Shown here piece after piece: positions 1 through 7,207 of a stretch of 38,842 bases of DNA (the first letter of the stretch is position 1; every line of letters starts with the position of its first letter). This DNA comes from Herminiimonas sp. CN (GTDB lineage Bacteria; Pseudomonadota; Gammaproteobacteria; Burkholderiales; Burkholderiaceae_D). The position numbers were made by a program, and so were the translations under genes. The stretch is from the NCBI RefSeq assembly GCF_000622895.1, contig NZ_AVCC01000026.1, positions 1 through 38,842 of the forward strand. Direction: 5' to 3'. The notes below the pieces were generated by a model. That model had not been told where the DNA came from, ran no database searches, and worked only from the letters and a program-made list of their open reading frames with translations.

Positions 1-99
1 GAAATACTTGGCTTTATCGCACTAAAATAGGCGAAGCATTAAAATACAGGGGCGCAGTATTATAAACGTGCAAGCAGCCTGTCGCAGCTGCCCCGGCGA

Positions 100-864
100 T
101 CATGCCGGCATTCCGTCGACAAACATTTTCAATTCGCCCGGTGCCAGCCGGATCCAGTTCTCGTTGGCGGTCAGCGGTTCGGTGACGATAATGGCGACGC
201 AGTCCTGCGGCGTCGTGACTTGCGCGAAATCGACGCTGACATCTTCGTCCGACAGCTGCGCGGTGGCAAACGGATGGCGCCGCACGATGTAATGCAGCTT
301 GGTCGAGCAGTGCACGAACAGCGCATTGCCGTCCGACAGCATCATGTTGAAGGTGCCGTGGCCGGCAATTTCGCTGCACAGCTGCTGCAGCGCGATCTTC
401 AATCCGGCGTTCGACGGCCGCTGTTGGCCGAAGCGCTGCCGCAATTGCTGCAGGATAAAACAGAATGCATATTCGCTGTCGGTGCTGCCGACCGGGTGAT
501 AGGCGCCGCTCAGCTTCGGTGCGAAATCCTGCAGTTCGCCGTTGTGCGCGAACACCCAGTAGTGGCCCCACAACTCGCGTACGAACGGATGGCAGTTTTC
601 CAGCGCCACCGCGCCATGCGTTGCCTTGCGGATATGGGCGATGACAACCTTGGACTTGATCGGATAGCGCTTGATGAGTTCGGCGATCGGCGACGCCACG
701 GCGGCCTGGTGATCGACGAAATGGCGCACCCCGTTGCCCTCGAAAAAAGCGATGCCCCAGCCATCCTTGTGCTCATCGGTGCGGCCGCCGCGCGTGGCGA
801 AACCGGTGAAGCTGAACACGATGTCGGTGGGAACGTTGCAATTCATTCCGAGAAGCTGGCACAT
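100..864 (-). CDS. Class II glutamine amidotransferase (YafJ-like)
   Basis: Predicted cytosolic class II (Ntn-type) glutamine amidotransferase of the YafJ family, 254 aa. The protein starts MCQLLG, so removal of Met exposes Cys2, the nucleophile of this family. Further family hallmarks are the GWGIAFFEG stretch near residue 37, HIRKATHG near 77, the NCHPF segment followed by FAHNGEL near 109, and VGSTDSEYAF near 127. The length matches the family (about 250-280 aa). The acceptor substrate of YafJ-type enzymes is not established, and no synthase domain is fused to it. The start codon lies inside a ~147-bp sequence that recurs at 3351-3491, where only the first seven codons of this gene are repeated. 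Its promoter therefore now sits downstream of an inserted segment. Family assignment is strong; function in the cell is unknown. Confidence 0.9.
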   Translation of the reverse strand: MCQLLGMNCNVPTDIVFSFTGFATRGGRTDEHKDGWGIAFFEGNGVRHFVDHQAAVASPIAELIKRYPIKSKVVIAHIRKATHGAVALENCHPFVRELWGHYWVFAHNGELQDFAPKLSGAYHPVGSTDSEYAFCFILQQLRQRFGQQRPSNAGLKIALQQLCSEIAGHGTFNMMLSDGNALFVHCSTKLHYIVRRHPFATAQLSDEDVSVDFAQVTTPQDCVAIIVTEPLTANENWIRLAPGELKMFVDGMPA

Positions 865-994
865 GGCGTGAAGTCGAACCCAAAAAGAAGTGCGGACGAT
901 TACGGTAACATGCGCCGCCGCTGCCGCATAGCGCCGGCTGCCGGATCAGGCCGCCGGGGCGGGTTTTTTGCCGAGCAGGAAATCGCGCAGCGCA
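848..994. repeat. Direct repeat, copy A (147 bp)
   Basis: This 147-bp stretch is nearly identical to 3351-3491 in the same orientation, with about five mismatches and one 6-bp indel (an extra gctgcc near 920). Read on the minus strand it contains the last ~16 codons and stop of a DUF488 gene (ending KKPAPAA), a short spacer, and the first codons of the yafJ-like gene. It thus spans the junction of two genes that were presumably adjacent. Here it supplies the real start of the amidotransferase gene plus a relic of the DUF488 tail. Confidence 0.9.
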
Positions 995-1159
995 TGACGC
1001 TGGATGTGATGTGTGAAGCTGGCTCGGCATGAGATAGTCGTGAAATTGCGGCTGCGCTGTTGCAGCGCAAAGGCATTGAATCGACGGTCGCCAGCATCGC
1101 AATTCCGGGAACCATATCGGTCACTATTTCCTTCCCAAGGCCCCCAAGATTGAAAGAGG

Positions 1160-1765
1160 TTAAGGCGATGGCTCGACAGGAGCGCCTTTTGGCTTGGGCG
1201 TTGTTGAAGGAAAAAGCCAGGGTTTGAGCAGCCGGGTCAGTTGCGGCGCAACACCCCAGGTCATGATGGCCACGACTAACGCCGTTAAGAGAAAGATGCG
1301 GGCCAGCAGGGACAAGGGAGCAAGAACGTCGCCTAACAGCAGAAAGAGCAGATACACCGTCGGAAAAATCCCCAACCAAGTGACTACTGCCACTTTCCAG
1401 CGGGGGGGCTGGCTGTGTTTAGCGCCGGTCTGGGGTTGAAACCAGTGCGCTAGTCCTGCAATGCCGCGCACCACCGCCAGGCCTTCGATATAGGGGGCAA
1501 TGCTGGCTAGGCCTGCGGCACGCTCAGCCGACTTCTGCCAAGCATCAAGGCTGCTGGCGTCCTCGAACGCCATCAAGGCGTGGTACAGCGTATCTTCAAC
1601 AGCCTCCTCGTCGCCCGGGTGTACCAATTGGGCGCCGAGGCAGCCAGGAAAGGCTTCTGCCGAAGTAATAAACTCTGCCATCAGCCATTCAAACTCGGCC
1701 TCATGGCCGGGTTTGGCACGACGGCTAACCAGCAGCAGTACGGGATGGGCTTGCGATTCGTTCAT
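1160..1765 (-). CDS. Antibiotic biosynthesis monooxygenase (ABM)-domain membrane protein
   Basis: The 201-aa product has an N-terminal ABM-type ferredoxin-like domain (about residues 5-105, with LLVSRRAKPGHEAEFEWLM and a later FEDASSLDAWQKS segment). Two predicted transmembrane helices follow, at about 123-145 and 153-175, then a Pro/Lys-rich tail. This ABM-plus-two-TM architecture is common in proteobacteria; ABM domains often act as cofactor-free monooxygenases or quinone-modifying enzymes, but no substrate can be read here. The gene is divergent from the LysR gene at 1905, which suggests regulator and target. Both lie on the segment bounded by direct repeats at 848-994 and 3351-3491, so the pair probably arrived together. 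The family is clear; the reaction is not. Confidence 0.8.
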   Translation of the reverse strand: MNESQAHPVLLLVSRRAKPGHEAEFEWLMAEFITSAEAFPGCLGAQLVHPGDEEAVEDTLYHALMAFEDASSLDAWQKSAERAAGLASIAPYIEGLAVVRGIAGLAHWFQPQTGAKHSQPPRWKVAVVTWLGIFPTVYLLFLLLGDVLAPLSLLARIFLLTALVVAIMTWGVAPQLTRLLKPWLFPSTTPKPKGAPVEPSP

Positions 1766-1819
1766 GATCGGAATCTATTCAGCGTGGCGCATAAGTTGTT
1801 ACTTACGACGCTCCTGCCA

Positions 1820-1881
1820 GTAATTGCCAGGCGATTATTTTATTCTTCATTCTAGTTGAGGATAAGATGGCGTAATTGCCA
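1820..1881. promoter_or_regulatory. Candidate LysR operator region (direct repeat)
   Basis: Between the divergent ABM and LysR genes the 10-mer GTAATTGCCA occurs twice in the same orientation, at 1820-1829 and 1872-1881. The copies are 52 bp apart, close to five helical turns. The surrounding DNA is AT-rich, as expected for a divergent promoter. Binding by the adjacent LysR protein is inferred from position only. Confidence 0.4.
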
Positions 1882-1904
1882 TTAACTATTGCAAATGTGC
1901 ACCA

Positions 1905-2882
1905 ATGACCCTGCCTGACTTGAATGACTTGTTGTATTTCGTTACGGTGGTGCGGAACCGGGGATTTACTGCGGCAGCGCGGGCGACGGGTATTGAGAAG
2001 ACTCGCCTCAGCCGGCGGGTGGCTGAACTTGAGAAGCAGCTCGGGGTCAGGCTCTTGCACCGTTCAACTCGACGCATTGGCCTCACCGAGGCCGGCGAGC
2101 AGTTCTATGAATGCTGTCTTGTTGTCGTCGAGGAAGCAGAGGCCGCTTACGAAAGTATTGCCAGCCTGCGTAAGGAACCGGTCGGCACCGTCAGGATGAC
2201 CTGCCCGCCTGTACTCGCTCAGACCTATCTGGCGTCCATCTTGCCTGCCTATCTGGCAAGGCATCCGATGGTCAATCTGCACATCGAAGCCACTGACCAT
2301 GCCGTGGATTTGATCGAGGACCGTTTTGACTTGGCGCTCCTGGCACGTCCTCAACTTAATGCGATGGCAGGTATCGTAATCCGCAACTTGGGTAACGCCA
2401 GAAGAATTTTGGTTGCTGCGCCACGATTCCTTAATGAAACGGGGAGGCCGGCCACTCCCGACGAGATTCCCAACTTTGCCACCTTGGGCAGGGCAAGCGA
2501 TGTCCGTGATGGCAAGGTACGTTGGGAGATGTCCAACCAAGCGGGAGAGGCATGCTTGGTAAGCCATTTCCCAAGGATGCAAACAAATGACCTGCGGCTC
2601 CAGTTTGAGGCCGCCATCGGCGGAGCAGGTATCGCCCTGCTGCCTGAACCCATTGTCGCTGTCAGTATCAAGAAGGGGCTGCTCGAACATGTCTTGCCTG
2701 CCTGGTCTGCGTTGTCCAATCGCCTCTGTCTGGCTTATCCCGCTCCCAGAGGCATGCTGCCCTCTGTCAGAAGTGTGCTCGATTTCCTTTCAGAGCACCT
2801 CCCTGCGGTTATCCAAGCCCGCAGTGTCATAGCAGACACGAATCAAGCTGACTTCAGCATTGTCCGTTCAGTTGATCCATGA
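1905..2882 (+). CDS. LysR-family transcriptional regulator
   Basis: A 325-aa LysR-type regulator. The N-terminal winged helix-turn-helix occupies about residues 3-62 (DLNDLLYFVTVVRNRGFTAA, then LSRRVAELEKQLGVRLLHRSTRR), and a LysR substrate-binding domain covers about 90-300. The closest recognisable style is the AaeR/DsdC-like group often annotated as regulator of a divergent oxidoreductase. No clear Shine-Dalgarno sequence precedes the ATG, so the start is chosen by family alignment of the HTH. It diverges from the ABM gene, which it probably controls. Its 3' end overlaps by 40 bp the convergent relic of another LysR gene. The inducer is unknown. Confidence 0.9.
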   Translation: MTLPDLNDLLYFVTVVRNRGFTAAARATGIEKTRLSRRVAELEKQLGVRLLHRSTRRIGLTEAGEQFYECCLVVVEEAEAAYESIASLRKEPVGTVRMTCPPVLAQTYLASILPAYLARHPMVNLHIEATDHAVDLIEDRFDLALLARPQLNAMAGIVIRNLGNARRILVAAPRFLNETGRPATPDEIPNFATLGRASDVRDGKVRWEMSNQAGEACLVSHFPRMQTNDLRLQFEAAIGGAGIALLPEPIVAVSIKKGLLEHVLPAWSALSNRLCLAYPAPRGMLPSVRSVLDFLSEHLPAVIQARSVIADTNQADFSIVRSVDP

Positions 2883-3151
2883 GCGTCCGGCCCGAAGTTC
2901 GCAATCACAAACTCGATGAAACTTCGCAGTTTGGGCGTCATCCGTCGGTCTGGAACGTAAACCATGTGCATGGGCCGCGTCGGTGCGCTGTCGCTGTATT
3001 CGGGTAGCAAGGTCGCCAACTGTCCGGACGCGGTATGCGGTTCGACGATTTCAGGTGGTTGCAGCAACACACCCATGCCCGAAACAGCAGCAGCCAGATA
3101 ACTGGGTGTGGCACACAGTGCCGATACGGTGCCAGCTTCGGTAATCAGCAC
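2843..3151 (-). pseudogene. LysR-family regulator, C-terminal remnant
   Basis: This minus-strand frame encodes about 100 residues that match only the last third of a LysR substrate-binding domain. It has the loop-helix AAAVSGMGVLLQPPEIV, then SGQLATLLPEYSDSAPTRP, the HMVYVPDRRMTPKLRSFIEF strand-helix, and a tail. The HTH and the first two thirds of the effector domain are missing, and an in-frame TAG lies just two codons upstream of the GTG that opens the frame. It is therefore a decayed gene end, not a small regulator. It is not a copy of the neighbouring LysR gene (the sequences differ throughout), so it marks an older rearrangement junction within the inserted segment. Confidence 0.75.
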
Positions 3152-3350
3152 TACCTACCTTTACGGTCGGGGTGATTTCGCAGGCGCTGAAGACGCGCGA
3201 GTCGTCCTTGGTGGTTAGGCAGTAAGAGGAGTCGACAGAGGGTGAAACCGGCCGGAGGTGAGTTTTCTCTGTACGTCAGCGACGCGGTGGAGTGATGGTT
3301 TCAATCGCCAATCACTCCAAATGCCATCATATAATTCTTGTTATTGAATC

Positions 3351-3491
3351 CCGAGAAGCTGGCACATGGCGTGCAGTCGAACCCAAAAAGAAGCGCGGAC
3401 GATTACGGTAACATGCGCCGCCGCATAGCGCCGGCTGCCGGATCAGGCTGCCGGGGCGGATTTTTTGCCGAGCAGGAAATCGCGCAGCGCA
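3351..3491. repeat. Direct repeat, copy B (141 bp)
   Basis: Second copy of the sequence at 848-994. On the minus strand it carries the true 3' end of the DUF488 gene, the intergenic spacer, and a seven-codon relic of the yafJ-like gene start (MCQLLGI, then CAA and a stop). Each flanking gene keeps its functional portion in a different copy. That pattern is expected if the ~2.36 kb between the repeats was added by an event that duplicated the target. Confidence 0.9.
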
Positions 3492-3829
3492 ACCGCATTG
3501 TTATATGCTTCGTCATGGGCCGAAAACACCAGCGTGACCGGCTGGCGCTGCGCCAGCGCGCGCAATTGCGCCAGCGGCTCCGGCTGCTGCTGCAATTCCG
3601 CCGCATAGCGCTGGCAGAATTCCGGCCAGCGGGCCGGATCGTGGCCGAACCATTGCCGCAGCGCGGTGCTCGGCGCCAGATCCTTGGCCCACTGGTCGAT
3701 CGCGGCATCGGTTTTCCTGACGCCGCGCGGCCACAAGCGGTCGACCAGAATCCGCTGGCCGTCGTCTGCCGCCGCCGGCTGGTAGGCACGCTTGAGCCGG
3801 ATATTGGCTGCTGCAATTTTTCCACCCAT
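3443..3829 (-). CDS. DUF488 family protein
   Basis: A 128-aa DUF488 (COG3189-type) protein. Diagnostic features are RILVDRLWPRGVRK near residues 26-39, then the segment WAKDLAPSTALRQWFGHDP, and a C-terminal TLVFSAHDEAYNNAVALRDF stretch. These match the compact single-domain family of about 115-130 aa. I chose the ATG at 3829 because GGAAA lies just upstream and family members start close to the conserved RLKRAY segment; an in-frame upstream ATG at 3886 is possible. The biochemical role is unknown. Its last 16 codons are part of the direct repeat shared with 848-994, indicating that the amidotransferase gene was once its downstream neighbour. Confidence 0.85.
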   Translation of the reverse strand: MGGKIAAANIRLKRAYQPAAADDGQRILVDRLWPRGVRKTDAAIDQWAKDLAPSTALRQWFGHDPARWPEFCQRYAAELQQQPEPLAQLRALAQRQPVTLVFSAHDEAYNNAVALRDFLLGKKSAPAA

Positions 3830-3947
3830 GATTTCCAATCGCCTTTCGCTTTCCTGCAGGTTAGGACAGGATCGGTGGCGGGTCAAAGTTTTCGGGTTAA
3901 CGCACTCTGCGCACTCTGTTAACGCACTCTTTTTGCAGCGGCGGCGT

Positions 3948-4541
3948 TCAGGCCGCCAGCAGTGCGGCGATGCGCGTGCGCAAGGCTGGAAGCACTTCCT
4001 GCCCGAACCACGGATGACGCTGGAACCAGGCTTGGTTGCGCGGCGATGGATGCGGCAGCGGAATGTAGTGCGGCGCGTATTCCGGCCAGGCGCCGACGGT
4101 GGCGGTCAGCGAAGCTTTGCGGCGGCGCCCCAGGAAGTGGCGCTGCGCATACTGGCCGATCAGCAGCGTCAATGCGATGTGCGGCATCCGGGCCAGTAAT
4201 TGGTCGAGCCAGAGTTGCGCGCATTCGCGCCGCGGCGGCAGATCGCCGCCCTTGCCGCGGCCCGGATAGCAATAGCCCATCGGGATGATGGCGATGCGCG
4301 CCGCATCATAGAACGTTTCCTGATCGACGCCCATCCAGCCGCGCAGGCGCGCGCCGCTCTGATCGTCCCACGGGATGCCGCTGGTATGCACGCGCAGCCC
4401 GGGTGCCTGGCCGACGATCAGGATGCGCGCGGTTGCGCTGGCGCGCACTATCGGGCGCGGCCCCAGCGGCAACTCGGCGGCGCAGGCCCGGCAAGCGCGC
4501 ACTGCACTCAGCAGCGTCTCCAGGTCGGTGCCGTGGTTCAT
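3948..4541 (-). CDS. Uracil-DNA glycosylase family protein (Fe-S type)
   Basis: A 197-aa protein of the uracil-DNA glycosylase superfamily (COG1573-like). It has the GQAPG motif at residues 45-49 and the C-terminal PLPHPSPRN motif near 161. The four cysteines C17, C20, C91 and C107 match in order and spacing the [4Fe-4S] ligands of family 4/5 UDGs. The GQAPG (Gln instead of Glu/Asp) is typical of a less characterised subgroup, so removal of uracil from DNA is likely but not certain. The start is fixed by an ATGA overlap with the stop of the upstream LysR gene, which implies translational coupling. A separate in-frame ATG at 4565 would extend into the LysR coding sequence and is less likely. 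Confidence 0.85.
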   Translation of the reverse strand: MNHGTDLETLLSAVRACRACAAELPLGPRPIVRASATARILIVGQAPGLRVHTSGIPWDDQSGARLRGWMGVDQETFYDAARIAIIPMGYCYPGRGKGGDLPPRRECAQLWLDQLLARMPHIALTLLIGQYAQRHFLGRRRKASLTATVGAWPEYAPHYIPLPHPSPRNQAWFQRHPWFGQEVLPALRTRIAALLAA

Positions 4542-5410
4542 GCGTGTTCTCCGCTGCCGTCGCACAGTATCCGCAGCAGGGCCGCGACTGCGCCGCTGAT
4601 TTTTTCGCGGCGGCGAATCAGTACCGTGGTCACGCGCGCCAGCGCATCCGGCAGCGGGTGGATCGATACCGTGTCGCCGACGTTGAGCTTGTCGAGCAGG
4701 CTTTGCGGCACCAGCGCGATGCCCATGCCGGAAGCCGCGCAGCCGATCATCGCGTGGTAGGAGGCCAGTTCGACGATGCGTTCGGCCACCACGCGGCCGG
4801 AGTTCAGCCAGTGTTCCAGCCGCTGCCGGTAGGCGCAGTCGGCTTCAAAGGTCAGCAGCGTGCGCGTTTGCAGATCCTGCGCCGAGTCGATCGGCGGATG
4901 GCCGGCGGGCGCCACCACCATCAGTTTTTCGTAAAAAACCGCGGTGTTTTCCAGCCGGACATCCTCCACCGGGCCGCTGACCAGCGCGCAGTCGAGCGCC
5001 CCTTCCAGCACCCCAGTCACCAGCCGTCCGGTGCCGCCGGTGCGCAGTTCCAGCTGCACCTCCGGGTGCTGGCGGTGAAAGGCGGACAGCAGATCGGGCA
5101 GCCGTGCCGCTGCGGTGCTCTCCATCGAGCCCAGGCGCAGATGTCCGCAGGGGGTGCCGCCTGCCAGCGCAGCGCGCGCTTCGTCGGCCAGCGCCAGCAA
5201 GCGTTCCGCGTATGCCAGCAGGATGCGGCCGGAAGCCGTCAGCAGCAGGCGTTTGCCTTCGCGCAAGAACAGCGCGACGCCGAGTTCCTGCTCCAGCTGG
5301 CGGATGCGGGTGGTGACGTTCGACTGCACCCGGTGCAGCTTCAGCGCGGCCTTGGAGATGCCGCCTTCCTCGACCACGCAGCGGAAGATATGCAGATCGC
5401 TCAGTTCCAT
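4538..5410 (-). CDS. LysR-family transcriptional regulator
   Basis: A 290-aa LysR-type regulator with an N-terminal HTH (MELSDLHIFRCVVEEGGISK through LEQELGVALFLREGKR, residues 1-58) and an effector domain of about 90-285. The ATG at 5410 is preceded by AAAGAGAA and places the HTH at the normal distance from the N-terminus; the in-frame ATG at 5449 lies in the promoter palindrome. It is divergent from an EamA-family exporter at 5529, a very common regulator-exporter arrangement, and probably controls it. It overlaps the downstream glycosylase gene by ATGA. The inducer is unknown. Confidence 0.9.
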   Translation of the reverse strand: MELSDLHIFRCVVEEGGISKAALKLHRVQSNVTTRIRQLEQELGVALFLREGKRLLLTASGRILLAYAERLLALADEARAALAGGTPCGHLRLGSMESTAAARLPDLLSAFHRQHPEVQLELRTGGTGRLVTGVLEGALDCALVSGPVEDVRLENTAVFYEKLMVVAPAGHPPIDSAQDLQTRTLLTFEADCAYRQRLEHWLNSGRVVAERIVELASYHAMIGCAASGMGIALVPQSLLDKLNVGDTVSIHPLPDALARVTTVLIRRREKISGAVAALLRILCDGSGEHA

Positions 5411-5439
5411 GGTTCTCTTTTCGAGATGAATATGATCTT

Positions 5440-5464
5440 TATAATTCATTTTACGAGAATTATA
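5440..5464. promoter_or_regulatory. Candidate LysR operator (inverted repeat)
   Basis: Perfect 8-bp inverted repeat TATAATTC / GAATTATA with a 9-bp spacer, in the 118-bp region between the divergent LysR and exporter genes. The size and position fit a LysR recognition site overlapping the promoters. Direct binding is an inference. Confidence 0.5.
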
Positions 5465-5528
5465 GCTCCGTGTAATCTGGGAGGCTGTCTTGCATCGCCT
5501 GCATCTGCCAACGCTACCGGAACGCTCT

Positions 5529-6449
5529 ATGAATACCCAACAAAAATCGCGTCAACAGCTGTGGGGCTATCTGGCGGCAGCCGGCACCGTGGCGATCTGG
5601 ACCGGCTTCATCCTGATCTCGCGCATGGGCGGCAAAACCGCACTGACCGCTTACGATGTCATGGCCCTGCGCCTGGGCACAGCCAGCTTGCTGCTGTTGC
5701 CTTTCCTGAGAGGAATGCCGGACCGCGCCTGGCGCGACCGCCGCCTGTGGACGCTGGCGCTGCTGGGCGGCGTGGCTTACTGCGTGCTGGTGTATGCCGG
5801 CTTCAAGCTGGCGCCGGCCGCGCATGCGGCCATTCTGCTGCCCGGCATGCAACCGTTCCTGGTGGCGGGCGCGGCTTTTTTGCTGCACGGCGAACGGTTG
5901 ACGCCGGCGCGCTGCTGGGGCCTGCTGGTGATCGCGGCCGGAGTGGCATGCGTGGCGGTGCCTTACCTGGGCGGCGGCTGGTCGCCTGCCTTGCTCTACG
6001 GCGACCTGCTGATTTTTGCCGCCTCGATAGTGTGGGCGCTCTACAGCGTGCTGGTGAAACGCTGGCACTACGGCCCCTGGATCCTGACGCGCTTCGTCAC
6101 GCTCGGCTCGGCACTGCTGTACCTGCCGGTCTACCTGCTGTTCCTGCCCAAGCAACTGGCCGCCGTGCCGCTGTCGACCCTGCTGCTGCAGGGTTTGTAT
6201 CAGGGCATCGGGCCGACCATCCTGGCCATGTTGCTGTTCCTGAAGGCGGTGTCCATCCTTGGCCCGGTGCGGGTAGGGGCGCTGATTGCGCTGGTGCCGG
6301 TGCTGGCGGGCGTGGCTGCCGCACCCTTGCTCAACGAGGCGCTGACGGCCTGGCTGCTCGGCGGGCTGGTGTGCGTGTCGCTGGGGGCATTGATCGCGGC
6401 CCGTCCCGGCCGCCTGCCGGCGGCTGCGGCGGCAAATTCGCGACTTTAG
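5529..6449 (+). CDS. EamA/DMT-family transporter
   Basis: A 306-aa inner-membrane protein of the drug/metabolite transporter superfamily with two EamA repeats (about residues 12-140 and 155-290) and roughly ten predicted hydrophobic helices. The first repeat begins WGYLAAAGTVAIWTGFILIS, and the second contains LLIFAASIVWALYSVLVKRW. EamA proteins typically export amino acids or other small metabolites; the substrate cannot be read. I start it at the ATG at 5529 because the conserved first helix begins 12 residues later. An upstream ATT/TTG extension from 5490 has no family support. It is divergent from, and probably regulated by, the LysR protein at 4538-5410. Confidence 0.88.
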   Translation: MNTQQKSRQQLWGYLAAAGTVAIWTGFILISRMGGKTALTAYDVMALRLGTASLLLLPFLRGMPDRAWRDRRLWTLALLGGVAYCVLVYAGFKLAPAAHAAILLPGMQPFLVAGAAFLLHGERLTPARCWGLLVIAAGVACVAVPYLGGGWSPALLYGDLLIFAASIVWALYSVLVKRWHYGPWILTRFVTLGSALLYLPVYLLFLPKQLAAVPLSTLLLQGLYQGIGPTILAMLLFLKAVSILGPVRVGALIALVPVLAGVAAAPLLNEALTAWLLGGLVCVSLGALIAARPGRLPAAAAANSRL

Positions 6450-6468
6450 GCGTTCACGCGGCGGTGGC

Positions 6469-7114
6469 TCACGGCTTGATCATGTGGCCGAGCTTGGCGG
6501 CCTTGGTGCTCAGGTAGCGCTCGTTGAACGGATTTCTCTTGATGATCAGCGGGATCTGTTCGGTCACCGCAATGCCCATTCCCAATGCCGCATCGATTTT
6601 GCGCGGATTGTTGGTCATCAGGCGCAGCGACGTGATGCCAAGATGCCGGAACATCGGCAGGCACAGGTCGTAATTGCGCTGATCCGGCGCAAAACCGAGT
6701 TGTTCGTTGGCTTCCACGGTATCGGCGCCGCTATCCTGCAGGTGGTAGGCGCGCAGCTTGTTGACCAAACCGATGCCGCGCCCTTCCTGGCGCAAATATA
6801 GCAATACTCCACGTCCTGTCGGCGGCAATTTTTTGCAGTGCTGCTTCCAGTTGCGGGCCGCAATCGCAGCGCAGGGAAAACAGCGCATCGCCGGTTAGGC
6901 ATTCGGAGTGGATTCGCGCCAGTACCGGCGCCTCGCCGGCCACCTCGCCCAGCGTCAGAGCCAGATGTTCCTTGCCGGTGGCGACTTCGATGAAGGCGTG
7001 CACCAGGAAAGTGGCCCAGGGCGTCGGCAGCGCGCAGGTGGTAATGAATCCCAGCGTTTTTGCGCTGGATGGGCCGGATTCGGCATCGCTGTTCGGAGGC
7101 ATCGCTGTTGGCAT
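6469..7114 (-). pseudogene. ribA: GTP cyclohydrolase II (ribA), frameshifted
   Basis: The two halves of a GTP cyclohydrolase II are in different reading frames. The upstream half (7114 to about 6818) encodes [24 protein letters not shown] sequence and the zinc-binding [17 protein letters not shown]. The downstream half (about 6816 to 6469) continues with [20 protein letters not shown] and the C-terminal [20 protein letters not shown]. The join needs one base removed, most simply the T at 6817. All catalytic elements are present, so the only visible lesion is this single-nucleotide shift. It could be a real inactivation (another ribA or ribBA copy would be needed for riboflavin synthesis) or a sequencing error. 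The start is uncertain (ATGs at 7114 and 7102). Confidence 0.8.
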
Positions 7115-7207
7115 TGGATCAGGCGGCGAATGACACAAAGGTCTTCGCCGGAAATTCGGTAGATGCGGCATTTTACAGCCTGGCGCAATGAACGTCGAAA
7201 AGCCGCC

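Noticed and set aside
1053..1069. Hairpin TGCGCTG-TTG-CAGCGCA downstream of the ABM gene
   Set aside because: It has no T-tract on the minus strand and lies 90 bp past the stop; the evidence is too weak to call a terminator.
4403..6517. A 704-codon open frame on the plus strand
   Set aside because: It runs antisense to the glycosylase and LysR genes and out of frame through the exporter gene. High-GC coding DNA produces long stop-free shadow frames, and the translation has no recognisable domain.
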